A stretch of 64,000 bases of DNA from positions 1 to 64,000 of the forward strand of contig CAJKUH010000012.1 of the NCBI GenBank assembly GCA_905203045.1, read 5' to 3'. The notes under the pieces were generated by a model. It worked only from the letters and a program-made list of their open reading frames with translations. It was not told the DNA's origin and ran no database searches. Made by a program: the position numbers and the translations under genes. Positions 61,492-64,000 of this stretch are shown here, in pieces. Position 1 is the stretch's first letter, and every line of letters starts with the position of its first letter. The DNA is from an uncultured Eggerthella sp. GTDB taxonomy: Bacteria > Actinomycetota > Coriobacteriia > Coriobacteriales > Eggerthellaceae.

Positions 61492-61524
61492 AAGAAGCCT
61501 GGAACAAGCTGTTCCAGGCTTCTT
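61492..61524 (-). terminator. Terminator after the MetE-like gene
   Basis: A perfect 14-base-pair stem AAGAAGCCTGGAAC/GTTCCAGGCTTCTT (61492-61505, 61511-61524), 52 bases after the minus-strand stop. Confidence 0.8.
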
Positions 61525-61576
61525 TGCTGCGTTGCTTTGAGCCAACGTCATGCTGGCGTTTTATGCTGCGATGGGG

Positions 61577-62692
61577 TTACTTCCAAACCTCTTCGGCAAC
61601 CTCTTTAATGAGGGCGATTTTCTTCCATTGGTCTTCAGGCTCGATGATGTTGCCTTCTTCGGTGGAAGAAAAGCCGCACTGCGGGCTGATGCAGAGGTTG
61701 CGCAGCGGCACGTACTTTGCGGCCTCTTCAATGCGATGCTTCAGGTCGTTCGGGTTTTCAAGGGCGCCGTCTTTCGAGGTAACCAGGCCCAGCACAACCT
61801 TCTGGTCGGCGATGTGATGCAGTGGGCCGAAATCGCCTGCGCGCTCGGAGTCGTACTCCAGGAAGAAGCCGTTCACCTTCAGGTTTGGGAACAGGATGGG
61901 TGCTACCGGATCGTATCCGCCGGAAGAGAACCAGGTGGAGCGGAAGTTGCCGCGGCAGATGTGAATAGTAACAGCCAAATCGTCGGGCTTGTCGCGCAGT
62001 GACTCGTTGATCAGGTTAACGTAGTTGCGCTCGAGCTTGTCCAGGTCGAAGCCGCGGGCTTCGTAGGCGGCGCGCTTGTTCGGGTCGCACAGTTCACCCC
62101 AGGAAGTGTCGTCGAACTGCAGGTAGCGGCAGCCCGCATCGTAGAATGCCTGCACAGCCTTGCGGTATGCTGCGGCAATATCGGCGAACAGCAGTTCCTC
62201 GTTGTCCTTGTAGCGCTCGATGGGGGTGTAGTGCTCTTCGCGCACGCAACAGATAAGGTGCAGCATGGAAGGCGAAGGGATGGTCTGCTTTACCAGCGTG
62301 TCGCCTGCAACGCTCTTGGTGTAGGCGAAGTGCTTCAGGAAAGGATGGTCACCGAAGTCGACCTTGTCGGTGATCACGACGGTCTTCGACTTCGGCTGAT
62401 GGCCCTTGAAGTGCACCGACCAATGCTTGGCGCCAACCTCTTCGCAGCCTTCCAGTTCGGTGAGGAAGTCGAGGTGCCACATGGAGCGGCGGAACTCGCC
62501 GTCGGTTACTGCGTGAAGACCTGCGGCCTTCTGCTGCTCAACCAGTTCTTTGATGGCCTCGTCTTCTACCGCTTCAAGCTCATCGTGGGAGATGGCTCCC
62601 TCGGCGAACTTTGCGCGTGCTTCTTTGAGTTTTTCGGGGCGCAGGAAACTGCCAACGATGTCGTAATGGAACGGCGCGGTTGTTTCAGACAT
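61577..62692 (-). CDS. MetE-like cobalamin-independent methionine synthase, short form
   Basis: A 371-residue protein covering only the C-terminal catalytic half of MetE, as in YxjG/YxjH of Bacillus. It should pass a methyl group to homocysteine or a related thiol. Zinc ligands are likely His and Cys in TIHICRGNF (about 240-248) and Cys in ISPQCGFSS (about 343). Start MSETTAPFHYDIVGSFLRPEKL in outline is typical, with SFLRP near the start. The methyl donor of short forms is not always methyltetrahydrofolate. ATG 62692 follows AAAGGAG. It lies downstream of metY on the same strand but behind a terminator and a large palindrome. Confidence 0.88.
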   Translation of the reverse strand: MSETTAPFHYDIVGSFLRPEKLKEARAKFAEGAISHDELEAVEDEAIKELVEQQKAAGLHAVTDGEFRRSMWHLDFLTELEGCEEVGAKHWSVHFKGHQPKSKTVVITDKVDFGDHPFLKHFAYTKSVAGDTLVKQTIPSPSMLHLICCVREEHYTPIERYKDNEELLFADIAAAYRKAVQAFYDAGCRYLQFDDTSWGELCDPNKRAAYEARGFDLDKLERNYVNLINESLRDKPDDLAVTIHICRGNFRSTWFSSGGYDPVAPILFPNLKVNGFFLEYDSERAGDFGPLHHIADQKVVLGLVTSKDGALENPNDLKHRIEEAAKYVPLRNLCISPQCGFSSTEEGNIIEPEDQWKKIALIKEVAEEVWK

Positions 62693-62818
62693 GGGAATGC
62701 TCCTTTGAGGATACTCGGCAAAGTGCCGTATGTTCTGGGATTTTAGGGCGGAGTTTGCGGCGCCCTTGCGTGCATTTGATTATAGAATCGTTTGGCAGGC
62801 CCTGGTTATAGGCGTTCT

Positions 62819-63082
62819 TTTTAGCGGGCTATAGGTTTGCCCCGGTTGGGGCGGGCGGTGCGCATCGGGTCTCGCTTTCGCTTTTATCGGCTTTCAAAGA
62901 ATTGATTGTTATTTGGTGGAAGAAATCGCGGAGATGGTTCGACGTGCGGTTCGCCGCATCCCGGTATCGTTGGTCGAATACCTGGGGCGATTTCTTGTTT
63001 TCAATTCTTTGAAAGCCGCGCTCCAGAGAGACCCGATGCGCGCCGTCCGCCCCAATAGCTGGTTTTGCCTAGCCCGCTAAAA
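62819..63082. repeat. 264-base extended imperfect palindrome between metY and metE
   Basis: Nested arms pair symmetrically from the ends to the centre. They are 13 perfect bases (62819-62831, 63070-63082); 26 of 28 (62846-62873, 63028-63055); 17 perfect (62889-62905, 63001-63017); 10 perfect (62920-62929, 62987-62996); and TTCGAC/GTCGAA (62938-62943, 62973-62978). A TGCGG-TTCG-CCGCA hairpin lies near the centre. No gene is present. The 521-base gap 62693-63213 otherwise holds a short palindrome and the metY terminator. Confidence 0.8.
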
Positions 63083-63107
63083 GAGAATATGCGCCTTTTG
63101 CGGTGGG

Positions 63108-63140
63108 GGTGTCCAAAAGGGACAGTCCCTTTTGGACACC
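63108..63140. repeat. Palindromic repeat, GGGACAGTCCC family, copy 4
   Basis: A perfect palindrome with 16-base arms (63108-63123, 63125-63140) around one A; the arms begin GGTGTCCAAAA. Confidence 0.85.
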
Positions 63141-63160
63141 TTTTGGATATTCGAGGCATG

Positions 63161-63190
63161 AAAAAGGCCCTTCGTGAGAAGGGCCTTTTT
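63161..63190 (-). terminator. Intrinsic terminator after metY
   Basis: A perfect 13-base-pair stem AAAAAGGCCCTTC/GAAGGGCCTTTTT (63161-63173, 63178-63190), 24 bases beyond the stop codon at 63214. Confidence 0.92.
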
Positions 63191-63213
63191 GAGATGGTTA
63201 GGAGGGTTTGGGG

Positions 63214-64000
63214 TTAGTCGAGCTTTGCGAAGGCTTGGTCGAGGTCCCAGATGATGTCTTCGGCGTTTTCGGTGCCGATGGAAAGGCGGATGGTGGAAGG
63301 CGTGATGCCCTGGTCGGCGAGCTCGGCTTCGGTGAGCTGGGAGTGCGTGGTAGAAGCCGGGTGGATTACCAGGCTCTTAACATCTGCTACGTTGGCCAGC
63401 AGCGAGAAGATCTGCAGGTTGTCGATGAACTTCCAAGCTGCTTCCTTGCCGCCTTCGATCTCGAACGTGAAGATGGATGCGCCTCCGTTGGGGAAGTACT
63501 TTTCGTACAGCTCGTGGTCGGGGTGGTCGGGCAGGCTGGGGTGGTTCACCTTGGTGACGTGGGGGTTCTTAAGCAGGTACTCCACAACCTTCTTGGTATT
63601 TTCCACATGGCGGTCTACGCGCAGGGAAAGCGTTTCGGTGCCCTGCAGCAGGATCCAAGCGTTGAAGGGGGAAATGCAGGGGCCTTCGTCGCGGAGCAGG
63701 ATGGCGCGCACATACGTTACAAACGCTGCGGGGCCTGCTGCTTCAGCGAAGGAAACGCCGTGGTAGCTGGGGTTGGGCTCGGCGATGGGAGCGTACTTGC
63801 CGCTTGCCTTCCAGTCGAAGTTGCCGCCGTCTACGATTACGCCGCCAAGGGAAGAACCGTGGCCGCCGATGAACTTGGTGGCAGAGTGAACCACGATGTT
63901 GGCGCCATGCTCAAGCGGGCGGAACAGGTACGGGGTGCCGAAGGTGTTGTCCACCACAACGGGCAGGCCATGCTTCTTGGCGATTTCGGAAATAGCGTCG
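63214..64000 (-). CDS. metY: O-acetylhomoserine sulfhydrylase (5' end missing)
   Basis: The frame is open to the right edge of the window, so only the C-terminal 261 residues or so are visible. It is a Cys/Met-metabolism PLP enzyme. [20 protein letters not shown] contains the PLP-ring Asp, and the PLP lysine is in [13 protein letters not shown]. Next comes [12 protein letters not shown], typical of MetY rather than cystathionine synthases. It makes homocysteine from O-acetylhomoserine and sulfide, which the downstream MetE-like enzyme could methylate. A terminator separates the two genes. Confidence 0.92.
   Translation of the reverse strand, partial: DAISEIAKKHGLPVVVDNTFGTPYLFRPLEHGANIVVHSATKFIGGHGSSLGGVIVDGGNFDWKASGKYAPIAEPNPSYHGVSFAEAAGPAAFVTYVRAILLRDEGPCISPFNAWILLQGTETLSLRVDRHVENTKKVVEYLLKNPHVTKVNHPSLPDHPDHELYEKYFPNGGASIFTFEIEGGKEAAWKFIDNLQIFSLLANVADVKSLVIHPASTTHSQLTEAELADQGITPSTIRLSIGTENAEDIIWDLDQAFAKLD

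Noticed and set aside
62693..63213. Possible SAM riboswitch before the MetE-like gene
   Set aside because: The region is a symmetrical fold-back without recognisable S-box core elements and without a terminator next to the metE start.

Overview
The window reads as chromosomal DNA of a high-GC, strictly anaerobic actinobacterium of the class Coriobacteriia, most likely the family Eggerthellaceae. This is an inference from gene content: a UbiD/UbiX phenolic-acid decarboxylase pair, two sets of 2-hydroxyacyl-CoA-dehydratase-type activase/electron-carrier proteins, rubrerythrin with PerR, a sortase-type surface protein with Cna-B domains, and many small catabolic enzymes. There are no rRNA or tRNA genes, no insertion sequences, no CRISPR array and no phage genes. 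Almost all DNA is ordinary operons; the unusual material lies in leaders, operators, intergenic fold-back repeats and a few fused proteins.

Layout. 1-2700: two tandem, very similar ArsB/NhaD-type ion transporters on the minus strand, each behind a long leader with shared sequence blocks. 2800-8630: a plus-strand catabolic island with a permease, a gallate-type UbiD decarboxylase with its UbiX prenyltransferase, a haloacetate-dehalogenase-like hydrolase and a nitroreductase; three of its promoters carry the same palindrome, GAACATGYTC, just after the -10 box. 8795-14052: nadE, a LysR regulator, MaoC and VOC proteins and a ketopantoate-reductase family enzyme, followed by a frameshifted DUF3800 gene. 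15469-23186: an arginine cluster argC-J-B-D-G-H, without argF or argR. 23418-30456: a class A penicillin-binding protein with a Gly/Thr-rich tail, a lipoprotein, a U32 peptidase and tyrS. 30856-33360: rubrerythrin, perR and an rRNA/tRNA uracil methyltransferase. 33515-38935: a two-component system divergent from a FtsX-type ABC exporter. 39071-41482: a MarR regulator and a drug-exporter-like MFS protein fused to CBS domains.

41903-45121 holds three genes (DUF2229-like, HgdB-like, activase) that match, piece by piece, the modules of the 1,500-residue activase fusion at 53482-58065. Between them lie the surface adhesin (45382-48657) and a thiol cluster: cysK, glutamate-cysteine ligase, an Rrf2 regulator and a C26 gamma-glutamyl hydrolase. 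58323-61316 holds a phasin-like protein, a UbiB kinase and a membrane protein. The right end carries a short MetE-like methionine synthase and the 3' part of an O-acetylhomoserine sulfhydrylase (metY), separated by a palindrome of about 264 bases.

No single obviously new defence or mobile system is present. The best leads are: the split and fused versions of one activase/electron-carrier machine; the paired transporter leaders (possible riboswitch); the GAACATGYTC regulon around phenolic and haloacid catabolism; the MFS-CBS fusion; a histidine kinase with a long insertion in its ATP lid; and several intergenic fold-back elements.
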